Part shown: positions 55,778 to 64,000 of the stretch, piece after piece
Position numbering within the stretch: the first letter of the stretch is position 1
How the letters are laid out: each line of letters opens with the position of its first letter
Assembly (NCBI RefSeq): GCF_025717555.1
Contig: NZ_JAJIRP010000001.1
Coordinates: 839,054-903,053 of the forward strand
Reading direction: 5' to 3'
DNA: 64,000 bases
From: Paucibacter sp. B2R-40
GTDB taxonomy: Bacteria > Pseudomonadota > Gammaproteobacteria > Burkholderiales > Burkholderiaceae_C
Notes under the pieces: model-generated
Told to the model about the DNA's origin: nothing
Seen by the model: the letters and a program-made list of their open reading frames with translations, nothing else
Database searches by the model: none
Program-made: the position numbers and the translations under genes

Positions 55778-56845
55778 ATGAGCGCCAACAAACGTTTTGC
55801 GTCGGTTGACGCGCTGCGCGGTCTGACGGTCGCGGCCATGCTGTTGGTCAACAATCCCGGCAGCTGGAGTTTTGTCTATGCGCCGCTGGAGCATTCTGAG
55901 TGGCATGGCTGCACGCCCACCGACCTGATATTTCCCTTCTTCTTGTTCATCGTTGGCGTGTCGATTGCGTTGGCTTTTGGCGGCAGGATTGAGGCCGGAG
56001 CGCCGACAGCGCCGATGGTGCGGACTGTTTTCAAGCGCGCCTTGCGCATCATCGGGCTCGGCTTGATCCTGCATGCGCTGGCTTGGTGGCTGATGAGTAA
56101 ACCCGAGTACCGTATTCCTGGCGTCTTGCAACGAATCGGTCTTTGTTTTGCCTTTGTCGGACTGGTCGCCATTTATCTGCGGGCTCGCGCGCAATGGCTG
56201 CTGCTGGCGGCGCTGTTGATCGGCTATGCCGGCCTGCTGACTTGGGGTGGTTCGCTCGAGAAAGCTGGCAATATTGCCTCGCGCTGGGATGCCTTGCTGC
56301 TGGGCCGTTTTGGCTACGAATGGGTGGCCGCGACGGGGATCGGGCATGATCCGGAAGGCTTGGTCAGCACGCTCGGCGCTATGTCAACAGCCTTGCTGGG
56401 CTTGTTGGCGGGCCAGTACCTGCGTCGCGCTCAGATCCTCAACTTGCTCGCACTTGGCTTGGGTTGTGCGATGTTGGGCCTGATCTGGGCCGAATGGTTG
56501 CCGCTGAATAAGCAGTTATGGACCTCCAGCTTTGTGCTTTGGACCGGCGGTCTTGGCGCCCTGGCCTTGGCGCTGGCGCACCAGTTGATTGACAAAGCCG
56601 GCTGGCCGCCGATCGGGCGCAGCTTTGGCGTCAACGCCATTGCAGCTTACGCCGGTGCCTGGATGTGCACGGTCATATTGGAAGGCTTTGGCCTGATGAA
56701 GCCGCTTTATGCCGGCGCGTTTGGCTGGCTTGAGCCGCTGGTCGGGCCGTTCGGGCAGTCCTTGGCGTTTGCGCTTGCCTTTGTGGGCGTTTGGGCGCTG
56801 ATCGTGCGGGCGCTGGACCGGCGCAAGATCTACTTCAAGGTGTGA
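55778..56845 (+). CDS. nagX: NagX-like transmembrane acyltransferase (HGSNAT-related)
   Basis: 355 residues with about ten membrane segments. The start KRFASVDALRGLTVAAMLLV then NNPGSWSFVYAPLEHSEWHG and PTDLIFPFFLFIVGVS is the hallmark of the heparan-alpha-glucosaminide N-acetyltransferase-like family, called NagX in proteobacterial nag operons. It may acetylate glucosamine-type sugars across the membrane; the reaction is unproven in bacteria. Confidence 0.9.
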   Translation: MSANKRFASVDALRGLTVAAMLLVNNPGSWSFVYAPLEHSEWHGCTPTDLIFPFFLFIVGVSIALAFGGRIEAGAPTAPMVRTVFKRALRIIGLGLILHALAWWLMSKPEYRIPGVLQRIGLCFAFVGLVAIYLRARAQWLLLAALLIGYAGLLTWGGSLEKAGNIASRWDALLLGRFGYEWVAATGIGHDPEGLVSTLGAMSTALLGLLAGQYLRRAQILNLLALGLGCAMLGLIWAEWLPLNKQLWTSSFVLWTGGLGALALALAHQLIDKAGWPPIGRSFGVNAIAAYAGAWMCTVILEGFGLMKPLYAGAFGWLEPLVGPFGQSLAFALAFVGVWALIVRALDRRKIYFKV

Positions 56846-56902
56846 AGGCAAGACCAGGCCGCTTTTGTTTTCACCAGTTTGTCCAAAGCAGGGAGTGCAG
56901 CC

Positions 56903-58417
56903 ATGAAGCAGCAAGCCAACAATATTCGTGAGATCGTCATCGTCGGCGGCGGGACCGCCGGCTGGATGGCTGCGGCCTACTTGGCCAAGATGGTCGCAGG
57001 GGCAAAGATCAGTTTGGTCGAGTCCGAGGAGATCGGCACGGTCGGTGTTGGCGAGGCCACCATTCCCTACTTGAAGGCCTTTCACGTAGAACTCGGCATT
57101 GACGAGAACGAGTTCATGAGTGCCACCAATGCGACTTTCAAACTGGGCATTGACTTCGTCAACTGGGGGCAAATAGGAGAGTCCTATATCCACGGCTTTG
57201 GCGGGATAGGCCAGGATGTGGGCAATATCAAGTTCAGCCAGTATTGGTTGCGCCAAAAGCAGCTGGGCCGCGCGTCGAACTTGGAAAACTATGCGATCAA
57301 TCTGGCCGCTTCGCGGGCGGACAAATTTGTCCGTGCGCGAGTCGATATGCCGGATTCACCGCTAGGCAAGATTGCTCATGCCTTTCATTTTGACGCCATG
57401 CTGTACGCGAAGTTCTTGCGCAAATATGCGGAACAAATGGGTGTGCAGCGGATCGAAGGAAGAGTCGTCGGCGCGACACAAAGGCCGGCCGATGGTTTTG
57501 TCGACGAACTGGTTTTTGAAGACGGGCGTCGCGTCGCGGGCGATCTCTTCATCGATTGCTCGGGTTTTCGCGGCCTCTTGATCGAGGAGGTTTTGAAAAC
57601 CGGCTATGAAGATTGGAGTCACTGGTTGCCCATGGACCGAGCTTGGGCTGTGCCATGCGAATCGGCCGGTGCACTTTTGCCCTATACGAGATCAACCGCC
57701 CATGAGGCGGGTTGGCAGTGGCGCATTCCTTTGCAGAGTCGCATCGGCAATGGTCATGTCTTCAGTTCGCGCTTTATCTCGGAGTCAGCGGCGGCCGAAA
57801 CCCTGATGGGCAATCTGGACGGCAAGGCCTTGGCGGAGCCGCGGCTGTTGAAGTTCATTACCGGCAAGCGCAAGAAGGTGTGGAACAAGAATGTGGTGAG
57901 TTTGGGTTTGGCCAGCGGTTTCATGGAGCCGTTGGAGTCGACCAGTATTCACTTGGTGGAATCGACCCTGGTGCGCTTGATCAGCCTGTTCCCTGACCAA
58001 GAATTTAGCCAAATCGACACCGATGAATTCAACGCCCAAGCTGATTTCGACTATGTCTCGATCCGCGACTTCTTGATCGCGCATTACAAAATTACGCGGC
58101 GCAATGACAGCGAGTTCTGGAATTATGTCCGTACGATGGATGTGCCTGACTCGCTGCAGGCTCGAATGGACTTGTTCGCCAGCAAGGGGCGCTTCTTCAA
58201 GAATGGCACCGAGCTGTTCAGCGATGACAGCTGGTTTGCCGTCATGTATGGGCAGGGCTTGCACCCCAATGGCTATCACCCCTTGCTTGATTCGATCGGC
58301 GATGAGCGCATTGATGGGTTTTTGGCCCACGTTGAGCGCATCACCAAGAAATGCGTGGAAGCGATGCCCCTGCATTCGGACTATGTGTCCGCCACTTGCC
58401 CTGCCAAGCCGATGTAG
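56903..58417 (+). CDS. Flavin-dependent tryptophan halogenase-family protein
   Basis: 504 residues. The FAD motif IVIVGGGTAGWMAAAYLAKM, the halogenase block GTVGVGEATIPYLKAFHVEL, and the GWxWxIP motif in AGWQWRIPLQSRIGNGHVFS are intact, so it belongs to the tryptophan 7-halogenase family. Members of this family beside TonB receptors and sugar regulons are common and their substrates are mostly unknown, so actual tryptophan halogenation should not be assumed. I start at ATG 56903 with AGGGAG 7 bases upstream; a TTG at 56879 is less likely. Convergent with the SUMF1-like gene. Confidence 0.88.
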   Translation: MKQQANNIREIVIVGGGTAGWMAAAYLAKMVAGAKISLVESEEIGTVGVGEATIPYLKAFHVELGIDENEFMSATNATFKLGIDFVNWGQIGESYIHGFGGIGQDVGNIKFSQYWLRQKQLGRASNLENYAINLAASRADKFVRARVDMPDSPLGKIAHAFHFDAMLYAKFLRKYAEQMGVQRIEGRVVGATQRPADGFVDELVFEDGRRVAGDLFIDCSGFRGLLIEEVLKTGYEDWSHWLPMDRAWAVPCESAGALLPYTRSTAHEAGWQWRIPLQSRIGNGHVFSSRFISESAAAETLMGNLDGKALAEPRLLKFITGKRKKVWNKNVVSLGLASGFMEPLESTSIHLVESTLVRLISLFPDQEFSQIDTDEFNAQADFDYVSIRDFLIAHYKITRRNDSEFWNYVRTMDVPDSLQARMDLFASKGRFFKNGTELFSDDSWFAVMYGQGLHPNGYHPLLDSIGDERIDGFLAHVERITKKCVEAMPLHSDYVSATCPAKPM

Positions 58418-58444
58418 AAATCAGCCTGGCTTGGGGCGACGCTT

Positions 58445-59611
58445 TCAAAGCGATCTGGCGACGCGCAGACCGAAGAAGACGTAGCCTTCGTCCGGCGCAT
58501 TGGGATTGCGCTTGCTGACGCTGAGGTCTTTGGCGTTGTTGTACCAGGAGCCGCCGCGCAGCACCCGCAGGTCCTTGTTTCCAGCTTCTTGTGGCGGCTT
58601 GCCGTCTGCACTGGCCCGGTTGTAGTCCTCATGGAAAGCATCTTCGACCCATTCCCAGACATTGCCATGCATATCGTGCAGGCCAAAGGGATTGGCTTGT
58701 TTGAGCCCAACCGGATGAACGCCGCCCTTGCTGTTGTCGTTGAACCAGGCGTACTGACCGAGCTTGCCCGCATCGTTCCCGAAGCTCCAGGCTGATCGGC
58801 TGCCGGCACGTGCCGCATATTCCCACTCGGCTTCCGTTGGCAGGCGGTAATGTTTGCCGGTGCGTTCGCTGAGTTTCTTGACGAATGCTTGGGCGTCGTG
58901 CCAATTGATGCGGTCGACCGGACATTCGGCGCCGCAGGTCTTGCTGGCGCTCGGGTTGCTGCCCATGATTGCTATCCACTCAGCCTGTGTGACTTCGAAC
59001 CGGCCCAGGAAAAATCCATTCAGCGAGACCCGGTGCGAAGGCTGTTCTTCTGGGGCGTTTGCGCCCCCCATCGTGAAGCTTCCCGGCGCTATCATCACCA
59101 AGGCAGGGCAAAGCTCGCAGTCTTTGAGCCATTGGCCCGGGCGCGCGGTGCTTTCATCGCTTGCCCGTTCGCTGGCCAGCAACGCCGCCCGTTCCCGCCG
59201 TTGCCCTTTGGCGTTGACATCGCCGACCACCAAATCTGCGGCGCTATCCGCGAATTCAGCATCTGAAACACGTGATGGCGGCACATAGTGCATCGCCAGC
59301 ATGCAGGCATGAAAGGCCTCGGCTCGGGGCTTTATATTGGCGTCAGCCTCGGTCGCTGGAATGGTGAAGCCGGGTGTCTGAGCGCATTCCATGCGCTCGC
59401 CTCGTTGCTGGCAGTCGACCTTGCCGGGGACGGTCTTGGCGGGTATCTTCACCCACATCAGCGGGGGGACATTGGCCAGCGCGATGGCCTCGCAATGTTC
59501 CTTGTCATGCTTCATTTGAGCGGAATTTGTGCCTTGCCGGCTCCAGTCCTGGGCGCAAGCACTGAGCAGCAAAGCTGCCAGTACTACGGCCACGCGTTGA
59601 ATTGTCGACAT
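58445..59611 (-). CDS. SUMF1 (formylglycine-generating enzyme-like) lipoprotein
   Basis: 388 residues. The signal sequence MSTIQRVAVVLAALLLSACA has a lipobox LLSAC, so it is an envelope lipoprotein. The SUMF1 domain (about 165-385) is complete: CPALVMIAPGSFTMGG, HRVSLNGFFLGRFEVTQAEW, HYRLPTEAEWEYAARAG, NPFGLHDMHGNVWEWVEDAF, LRVLRGGSWYNNAKDL and FGLRVARS. In the family this fold can make formylglycine or bind ligands; the role here is unknown. ATG 59611 has GGGGGAAG just upstream and starts the lipoprotein signal, while the frame to 59668 does not. Confidence 0.88.
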   Translation of the reverse strand: MSTIQRVAVVLAALLLSACAQDWSRQGTNSAQMKHDKEHCEAIALANVPPLMWVKIPAKTVPGKVDCQQRGERMECAQTPGFTIPATEADANIKPRAEAFHACMLAMHYVPPSRVSDAEFADSAADLVVGDVNAKGQRRERAALLASERASDESTARPGQWLKDCELCPALVMIAPGSFTMGGANAPEEQPSHRVSLNGFFLGRFEVTQAEWIAIMGSNPSASKTCGAECPVDRINWHDAQAFVKKLSERTGKHYRLPTEAEWEYAARAGSRSAWSFGNDAGKLGQYAWFNDNSKGGVHPVGLKQANPFGLHDMHGNVWEWVEDAFHEDYNRASADGKPPQEAGNKDLRVLRGGSWYNNAKDLSVSKRNPNAPDEGYVFFGLRVARSL

Positions 59612-59746
59612 GCTTCCCCCGAAGAAACTGATAAGCAGAAATACCTGCTTGAGTAACGAATTATGCAAACGAATTATTTCGGCATTTTATGCCAGGCACA
59701 AGCTTTTGAGGCCTGCCACAAGTCAGCTTGCTACCAACCCAAAACG

Positions 59747-59779
59747 CAAAAAAAGGGGCCCTTTCACAAGGACCCCTTT
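59747..59779 (-). terminator. Intrinsic terminator of the TonB receptor gene
   Basis: On the minus strand AAAGGGGTCC pairs with GGGCCCCTTT (10 bp with one G-U) around an 8-base loop, followed by a run of seven T. It starts 57 bases after the receptor stop. The same structure could also stop transcription from the other direction, though with fewer T residues. The remaining 59612-59835 gap contains nothing else I can support. Confidence 0.85.
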
Positions 59780-59835
59780 GGTGAGATAGAGGCAAGAGAC
59801 AGCGTTCGTCATCTCTTGCTCAAACTAGCCCAATC

Positions 59836-62628
59836 TCAGTACTTCAGGCGTGCTGTCAGATAGTACTGACGGCCGTTCGTGTAGATCGAACGTGGCTGAT
59901 CTTCCGACGCACCGCGGTACTTCAGGGTCGGGTTGTTCAAGTTCTGAGCGTCGAAGCTGAACGCGATGTTGTCGCTCAACTTGTAGCCCAAGGAAGCCGA
60001 CACCGTTGCACCAGGCAGTTGGTAGAAAGGCTGGCCGCGATCCAAACCGATGTACATCTCCGAGCGATAGCCGTAGTTCAGACGTGCGCTGAATGTGTCA
60101 TTCTCGAAGAAGCCGCCCAGATTGAAGGTGTGCTTGGAGGCACCTGTCATAGGACGACCGGTTGAGTCTGTCGAGTCGGAGTAGGTGTAGTTCGAATTCA
60201 CACCGAAGTTGCCGGCGACTGGCACTTCACCAGCAAGCTCGATACCCTTGGCCTTGGCCGAGAGGTTCACCGGAGCGTTCAACAAGTAAGTCGCCAAATA
60301 GGTTTCTTGCGAGTTTGGCTTGGTGGTGATGTACTGAGCCTTCACTTGACCTGTGGCCACATAGGTGCCGATGTCCATATAGAACACGCCGGCCGATGCG
60401 AACGCACGTGGAGCGAAGTACCACTCGTAGTTCAGGTCGAAGTTATTGGAGCGAACTGGGTTCAGGTAAGGATTGCCCGACTCGCCGCTACCGACTTCAC
60501 CCACGACCTTCGGTGGAACCAGGCTGACTTGACCGGCCAAAGCCGTGTAGTCAGCGCGGGTCATGGTCTTGGACACCGATGTACGCAGCACCATGTCGCG
60601 GTTCAGATCGAAACGTACGCTGGCGCTTGGCAGGTAGTCGGTGTAAGTACGGTCTACAGTCGTTGGCACAAACGGTCCGAACGCCGAAGTGTCAATCACG
60701 CCAGGCGCGTTTGCTGGTGCTGGCACGTTGAAGCCGGCTGTCGACTTGGTACGGACAGCACGCAGGCCGACGTTACCGGACCAACCTTGGCCTTCCAGTT
60801 GACCTTGCAAGTAGCCGGCGGTCGTGTCTTCCTTAACCGAATACTCGGAAGTCCAGTCGCGGCGGCCAGGCAGATCGCGGCGGGTGAATTTGGCGTTGTG
60901 TTCAGCCAGCTGGGCTGGTGTGAACATGGCCAGACCAGTCGGGAAACCCGAGCCCAGACCGGACGCGAAGTTGCTTGGGTAAGCCGCGCCGAAGCCTGGC
61001 AGGTTGGCTGGGTTCCACGGAGATGCAGCACCGTTCTTGCAGTTGTAACCTGGCGCGTTGCCATCACCAGCCCAATCGACCACATGGGTATCCGAGCAAG
61101 CAGGACCTTGGCCAATGTTTTGGCCGGTGTAGCGCTTGTGGTTGGCTTGACGCACGCCGAACTTCAGCGCTTGCAGCACGCCCATGTCCATCACGTACTC
61201 GCCGTCCAGATTCAGCCAATCTTCCTTGTCCGTCACGACAATGCCTTGACCGCCCCATGACCAGCCGTATACCCAACCCTTGTTCTGGTCGCTGCCCTTA
61301 GGCCCAATGCTGAACGCTGGTGCGTTGCCGGTGCCGTTGAAGGTGTAGGAGCCGCCCTGGCCGGGTTTGTCCAATTGCAACACGTCCTGGCTCAGGGTCT
61401 TGCCCTTGCCGGTCGAGGTGCCGATTTGGCCCAACAGGTTCAGCTTGTCGCTGACTTTCCAGCTACCTTCGAAGTTGACGAACTGAGTTTCAGCGGAGGA
61501 GCCGGGGCGTGAAATTGGATCGGTTTCGCCGGAGGCGATGTCCTTGTTAGGCGCGAAGGTGGCTGAAGTCAGCGTCTTGATGCCATTCTTGGTGCCGATG
61601 GTGTAGCCGGGTTCTGGCGCTTGGCCGCCGGCAATGATGCGGTCACCGACCATCAACAATACGTTGTTGTTGTAGTTGACAGCGTCCATCTTGGACTTGA
61701 AGCCGGTCAGGACCAGATCGATGTCCTTGGTGGGCTTGAATTCAGCAGAGATCAGGCCGCCTTCGCGCTTGCGCTCTTGCGTAAACAAAGCGGCACCGAT
61801 CGACTTTGGAACGTAAACGCCGGCCAAGGCCGGGTCTTTCTTGGCCACGGCGCTGTCTGCAGCGATCTGAGAGTAGCTCAGTGTTTCAATACCGTCCCGA
61901 CGCAAGTGACGCTTTTCAGAGAACGCTTGCACCATCACGCCGAAGGTGTTGTCGTCGCTGCGGTAGTTGAACAAGGCGCTCAGCTGCGGGTCAGTCTTTT
62001 CAGCCAAGTCAGAGTAGACGGCGCCAATGCCGGCTTCGGCAGTGATGCCCTTCTTGAATTCCAGGGGCTTGCGGGTGTTGATGTCCACCGAGCCAGCAGT
62101 ACCGCCTTCAGGCAGGGAGGCTTCCGAGCTCTTGCGCACGACAACCTTGCCGACCACTTCGGAGGGCAGCAGCGAGAAGCTGACGCTGCGGCCAACGCCG
62201 GCGCCGGTCTGGCTCAAAACAAACCAGTCACCATTGGCGATGGTGTGGCCATTGACCAGAGTTTGGGTCAGGCTTGGGTTGGTGCCGCGCAGACCAACAC
62301 GGTCGCGCTCGTCAAAACCGCCTTCGCCGGCCACGGCATTGCTGGCATTGACGCCAGGGATGCGCGCCAAGGAGTCGGCAACGTTCTTGTCGGGCATCTT
62401 GCCGATGTCTTCGGCCGAGATCACGTCAACGTGGGCGTCGGAATTGCGCTTGACGCTCAAAGATTTTTCTTGCGAGGCGCGAATACCAGTCACAACCACT
62501 TGTTCGAGTTGAGCGGTGTCCTGTTTAGCGGCTGGCTTTGTTTCCGCCTGCTGCGCCTGTGCCGCCAAGGTAACGCTCAGCAGCGTCATGGTGACGGCAG
62601 CTGCGATAGGGCTCTGTTTGACCTTCAT
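59836..62628 (-). CDS. Large TonB-dependent outer-membrane receptor (putative chito-oligosaccharide uptake)
   Basis: 930 residues. A signal peptide (MKVKQSPIAAAVTMTLLSVT ... AQAQ) is followed by a TonB-box-like LEQVVVTGIRAS, the plug (SDAHVDVISAEDIGKMPDKN, VGLRGTNPSLTQTLVNGHTI, PEGGTAGSVDINTRKPLEF) and a large 22-strand barrel ending with the aromatic residue in YYLTARLKY, as the insertion machinery requires. The layout matches the Xanthomonas/Caulobacter-type receptors for complex carbohydrates. Its place beside the nag cluster makes N-acetylglucosamine oligomers the best guess. A clear terminator follows. Confidence 0.93.
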   Translation of the reverse strand: MKVKQSPIAAAVTMTLLSVTLAAQAQQAETKPAAKQDTAQLEQVVVTGIRASQEKSLSVKRNSDAHVDVISAEDIGKMPDKNVADSLARIPGVNASNAVAGEGGFDERDRVGLRGTNPSLTQTLVNGHTIANGDWFVLSQTGAGVGRSVSFSLLPSEVVGKVVVRKSSEASLPEGGTAGSVDINTRKPLEFKKGITAEAGIGAVYSDLAEKTDPQLSALFNYRSDDNTFGVMVQAFSEKRHLRRDGIETLSYSQIAADSAVAKKDPALAGVYVPKSIGAALFTQERKREGGLISAEFKPTKDIDLVLTGFKSKMDAVNYNNNVLLMVGDRIIAGGQAPEPGYTIGTKNGIKTLTSATFAPNKDIASGETDPISRPGSSAETQFVNFEGSWKVSDKLNLLGQIGTSTGKGKTLSQDVLQLDKPGQGGSYTFNGTGNAPAFSIGPKGSDQNKGWVYGWSWGGQGIVVTDKEDWLNLDGEYVMDMGVLQALKFGVRQANHKRYTGQNIGQGPACSDTHVVDWAGDGNAPGYNCKNGAASPWNPANLPGFGAAYPSNFASGLGSGFPTGLAMFTPAQLAEHNAKFTRRDLPGRRDWTSEYSVKEDTTAGYLQGQLEGQGWSGNVGLRAVRTKSTAGFNVPAPANAPGVIDTSAFGPFVPTTVDRTYTDYLPSASVRFDLNRDMVLRTSVSKTMTRADYTALAGQVSLVPPKVVGEVGSGESGNPYLNPVRSNNFDLNYEWYFAPRAFASAGVFYMDIGTYVATGQVKAQYITTKPNSQETYLATYLLNAPVNLSAKAKGIELAGEVPVAGNFGVNSNYTYSDSTDSTGRPMTGASKHTFNLGGFFENDTFSARLNYGYRSEMYIGLDRGQPFYQLPGATVSASLGYKLSDNIAFSFDAQNLNNPTLKYRGASEDQPRSIYTNGRQYYLTARLKY

Positions 62629-62762
62629 TTCTTTTCCTTAAATTGGCCAAGAGACAATTTATTACTCGGCCTGTTTCCACTTGGCGCTCAATCCATGCGG
62701 CCCTGGCTGGGGCTTTGATGAACCGGGCACCGCTTAAGACATACGAATGCAACCAATGCCAT

Positions 62763-62800
62763 GCCACTATACGGCGCGCTAGTGCCACTTTGCTACCACT
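62763..62800 (-). promoter_or_regulatory. Helically phased AGTGGY repeats upstream of the TonB receptor
   Basis: On the minus strand AGTGGT (62795-62800), AGTGGC (62784-62789) and AGTGGC (62763-62768) are spaced 11 and 21 bp, close to one and two DNA turns, about 135-170 bp before the ATG. They resemble the A(C)TGGYAT half-sites of the nag operator. The rest of 62629-63290 shows no gene. Confidence 0.3.
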
Positions 62801-63252
62801 TTTATGTCCGTGTTTTCCCTGCTGTGGCGGCGCCACCACCGAAAAATTTTCAACTTGCATCAGCGGCTTGGTCGCCCTTGGTTCGGAGTCTGCTTGCTAT
62901 TGCTGGACCGGCAAAGATCAAGGGGAGAGGGTCCAGTGTTGAGCGAGGCGCCCTGTTCATGCGGTGTGTCGAGCGCTCACGCCAGGGTAAATACTGCTCC
63001 GCTGTGAGGCAATTTGAAAGCGAGTGGATGCGGAAATTGGACTGTCGCCGCCGTTTTGTAGCCTTCCTGCGACGGCCTCTCGATCGCGGCTTGCTGCTCG
63101 AAATGAATTTGCTGGGCTTGTGTTAGGTAGTTGATTGGTATCCGGCGTGGAGTAAGGTGGTACTGATTGGTGATCGGGCATGAATCGAGTTGAGGGGGTG
63201 GGCGTGCGATGCTTGGCAGGAGGAGGCCTTCGCGAGAATTAAAGAAAGTTGT

Positions 63253-63280
63253 TTGCGGCAAGAAAATGCTGTGCTATAGT
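63253..63280 (+). promoter_or_regulatory. Promoter of the tRNA-tuf operon
   Basis: TTGCGG (63253-63258) and TATAGT (63275-63280), 16 bp apart, lie just before the first tRNA gene. GCGGGC follows the -10 region. A sigma-70 promoter is the simple reading. Confidence 0.5.
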
Positions 63281-63294
63281 TGCGGGCTTGCCTC

Positions 63295-63380
63295 GGAGGG
63301 GTGGCCGAGTGGTTAAAGGCAGCAGACTGTAAATCTGCCCGCTAACGCGTACGCTGGTTCGAATCCAGCCTCCTCCACCA
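63295..63380 (+). tRNA. tRNA-Tyr (anticodon GTA)
   Basis: 86 bases with encoded CCA. The acceptor GGAGGGG pairs with CTCCTCC, a long variable arm (class II) is present as expected for Tyr, and the anticodon GTA is at 63329-63331 in the loop CTGTAAA. The T arm is GGTTCGAATCC. Confidence 0.97.
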
Positions 63381-63471
63381 AGGCAAACGCTTTTCTTGAT
63401 TCGAGTCGCTGGCCGGTCCGGCGACTCGATCCCAGGAGGGCTGTTAGAAGTAGGGCAAGCAAGGCTCCCGG

Positions 63472-63545
63472 GCGGGAGTAGTTCAATGGTAGAACTCCAG
63501 CCTTCCAAGCTGATCACGCGGGTTCGATTCCCGTCTCCCGCTCCA
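63472..63545 (+). tRNA. tRNA-Gly (anticodon TCC)
   Basis: 74 bases with encoded CCA. Acceptor GCGGGAG pairs with CTCCCGC, discriminator T, anticodon TCC at 63504-63506 in the loop CTTCCAA. Follows tRNA-Tyr by about 90 bp. Confidence 0.97.
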
Positions 63546-63629
63546 GTGTTGTTGGTGTCGGTTTGTGTTGTTTGTAAGTCGTCGATACTGGTTTGCGGTT
63601 TTGAGTCAAGTCTCCAAACCTGTGTCGAT

Positions 63630-63704
<75 letters not shown>

Positions 63705-63752
63705 CCTGTTTTCTTCTTCTAGTCTGTACTGATACTCTCTCGGAGCGCAGAA

Positions 63753-64000
63753 ATGGCAAAAAGCAAATTTGAACGTACCAAGCCGCACGTCAATGTGGGC
63801 ACGATCGGTCACGTTGACCATGGCAAGACCACGCTGACGGCTGCGATCGCAACCGTGCTGTCGAAGAAGTTCGGCGGCGAGGCCAAGGCTTACGACCAGA
63901 TCGATGCAGCACCGGAAGAAAAAGCCCGCGGCATCACGATCAACACCGCTCACGTTGAGTACGAGACGGCTGGCCGTCACTACGCTCACGTGGACTGCCC
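63753..64000 (+). CDS. tuf: Elongation factor Tu (3' part beyond window)
   Basis: 82 visible residues, beginning [20 protein letters not shown]. The G1 P-loop GHVDHGKT, the switch I effector region [16 protein letters not shown] and the start of G3 (HVDCP) are present. EF-Tu brings aminoacyl-tRNA to the ribosome. It is transcribed with the three upstream tRNAs. The remaining 310 or so residues lie beyond the right edge. Confidence 0.98.
   Translation, partial: MAKSKFERTKPHVNVGTIGHVDHGKTTLTAAIATVLSKKFGGEAKAYDQIDAAPEEKARGITINTAHVEYETAGRHYAHVDC

Noticed and set aside
58405..58437. CCAAGCC ... GGCTTGG inverted repeat between halogenase and SUMF1 genes
   Set aside because: Loop of about 17 bases and no T run on either side; too weak for a terminator call.

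Overview
The window is 64 kb of high-GC, densely packed, chromosome-like DNA. Gene content points to a betaproteobacterium of the order Burkholderiales, probably the Roseateles/Paucibacter/Rubrivivax group. The evidence is the urtABCDE plus ureA-hupE-ureBC cluster, a trpEG-trpDC operon, an extracellular PHA depolymerase, PEP-CTERM protein sorting and a chitin/N-acetylglucosamine regulon with a large TonB receptor. The taxon is an inference from gene content, not from a marker-gene comparison.

1-20.1 kb is urea and nitrogen metabolism. The urea ABC transporter urtABCDE runs leftwards and is cut by the window edge inside urtE. An extremely unusual sensor (NCS1-type permease fused to a Cys-rich module, histidine kinase and receiver) and its LuxR-type response regulator lie between transporter and urease. 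The urease operon ureA-hupE-ureB-ureC-GNAT-ureE-ureF-ureG runs rightwards; ureD is not in the window. The space between urtA and the sensor holds accessory DNA: an orphan VgrG-tail-like gene, an A+T-richer SEFIR/trypco2 gene pair framed by two nested sets of inverted repeats (candidate defence cassette), a secreted PHA depolymerase and a ParE-type toxin-antitoxin pair with a perfect operator palindrome.

20.2-33.3 kb is oxidative and lipid metabolism. A leftward operon holds oleate hydratase, a lipoprotein-like tri-CxxCH cytochrome c, a 2Fe-2S subunit, a Tat-exported molybdenum hydroxylase and a CurA-like reductase. A rightward series of envelope/stress-type genes follows (SDR, SYLF, DUF2721, SOUL haem-binding, PRC-barrel), then a soluble histidine kinase.

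33.5-39.1 kb is a patchy region: a dead tyrosine-recombinase fragment, a PEP-CTERM glycerophosphodiesterase, an IS481-type transposase remnant, and a two-gene unit of a PEGA/SUMF1-like secreted protein with a 595-residue unknown protein.

39.1-46.5 kb is core metabolism: gph, a chalcone-isomerase-like protein, then trpE-trpG-ltaE-trpD-trpC-ung. A 26-codon leader peptide with a Trp-Pro-Trp block and a terminator hairpin sits just before trpE, a classical attenuator layout. A TPR/GAF-like protein is convergent.

48.1-62.8 kb is an N-acetylglucosamine/chitin regulon: nagK, nagR, nagA, a SIS-type glucosamine-6-phosphate deaminase, nagZ, an AmpG-like MFS carrier, a GH16-like hydrolase, nagX, a flavin-dependent halogenase-like gene, and (opposite strand) a SUMF1-like lipoprotein and a 930-residue TonB receptor. 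The likely route is outer-membrane uptake of chito-oligosaccharides or muropeptides, trimming, kinase/deacetylase/deaminase conversion to fructose-6-phosphate, all under NagR.

The right end is the conserved tRNA-Tyr, tRNA-Gly, tRNA-Thr, tuf arrangement; tuf is cut by the window edge.
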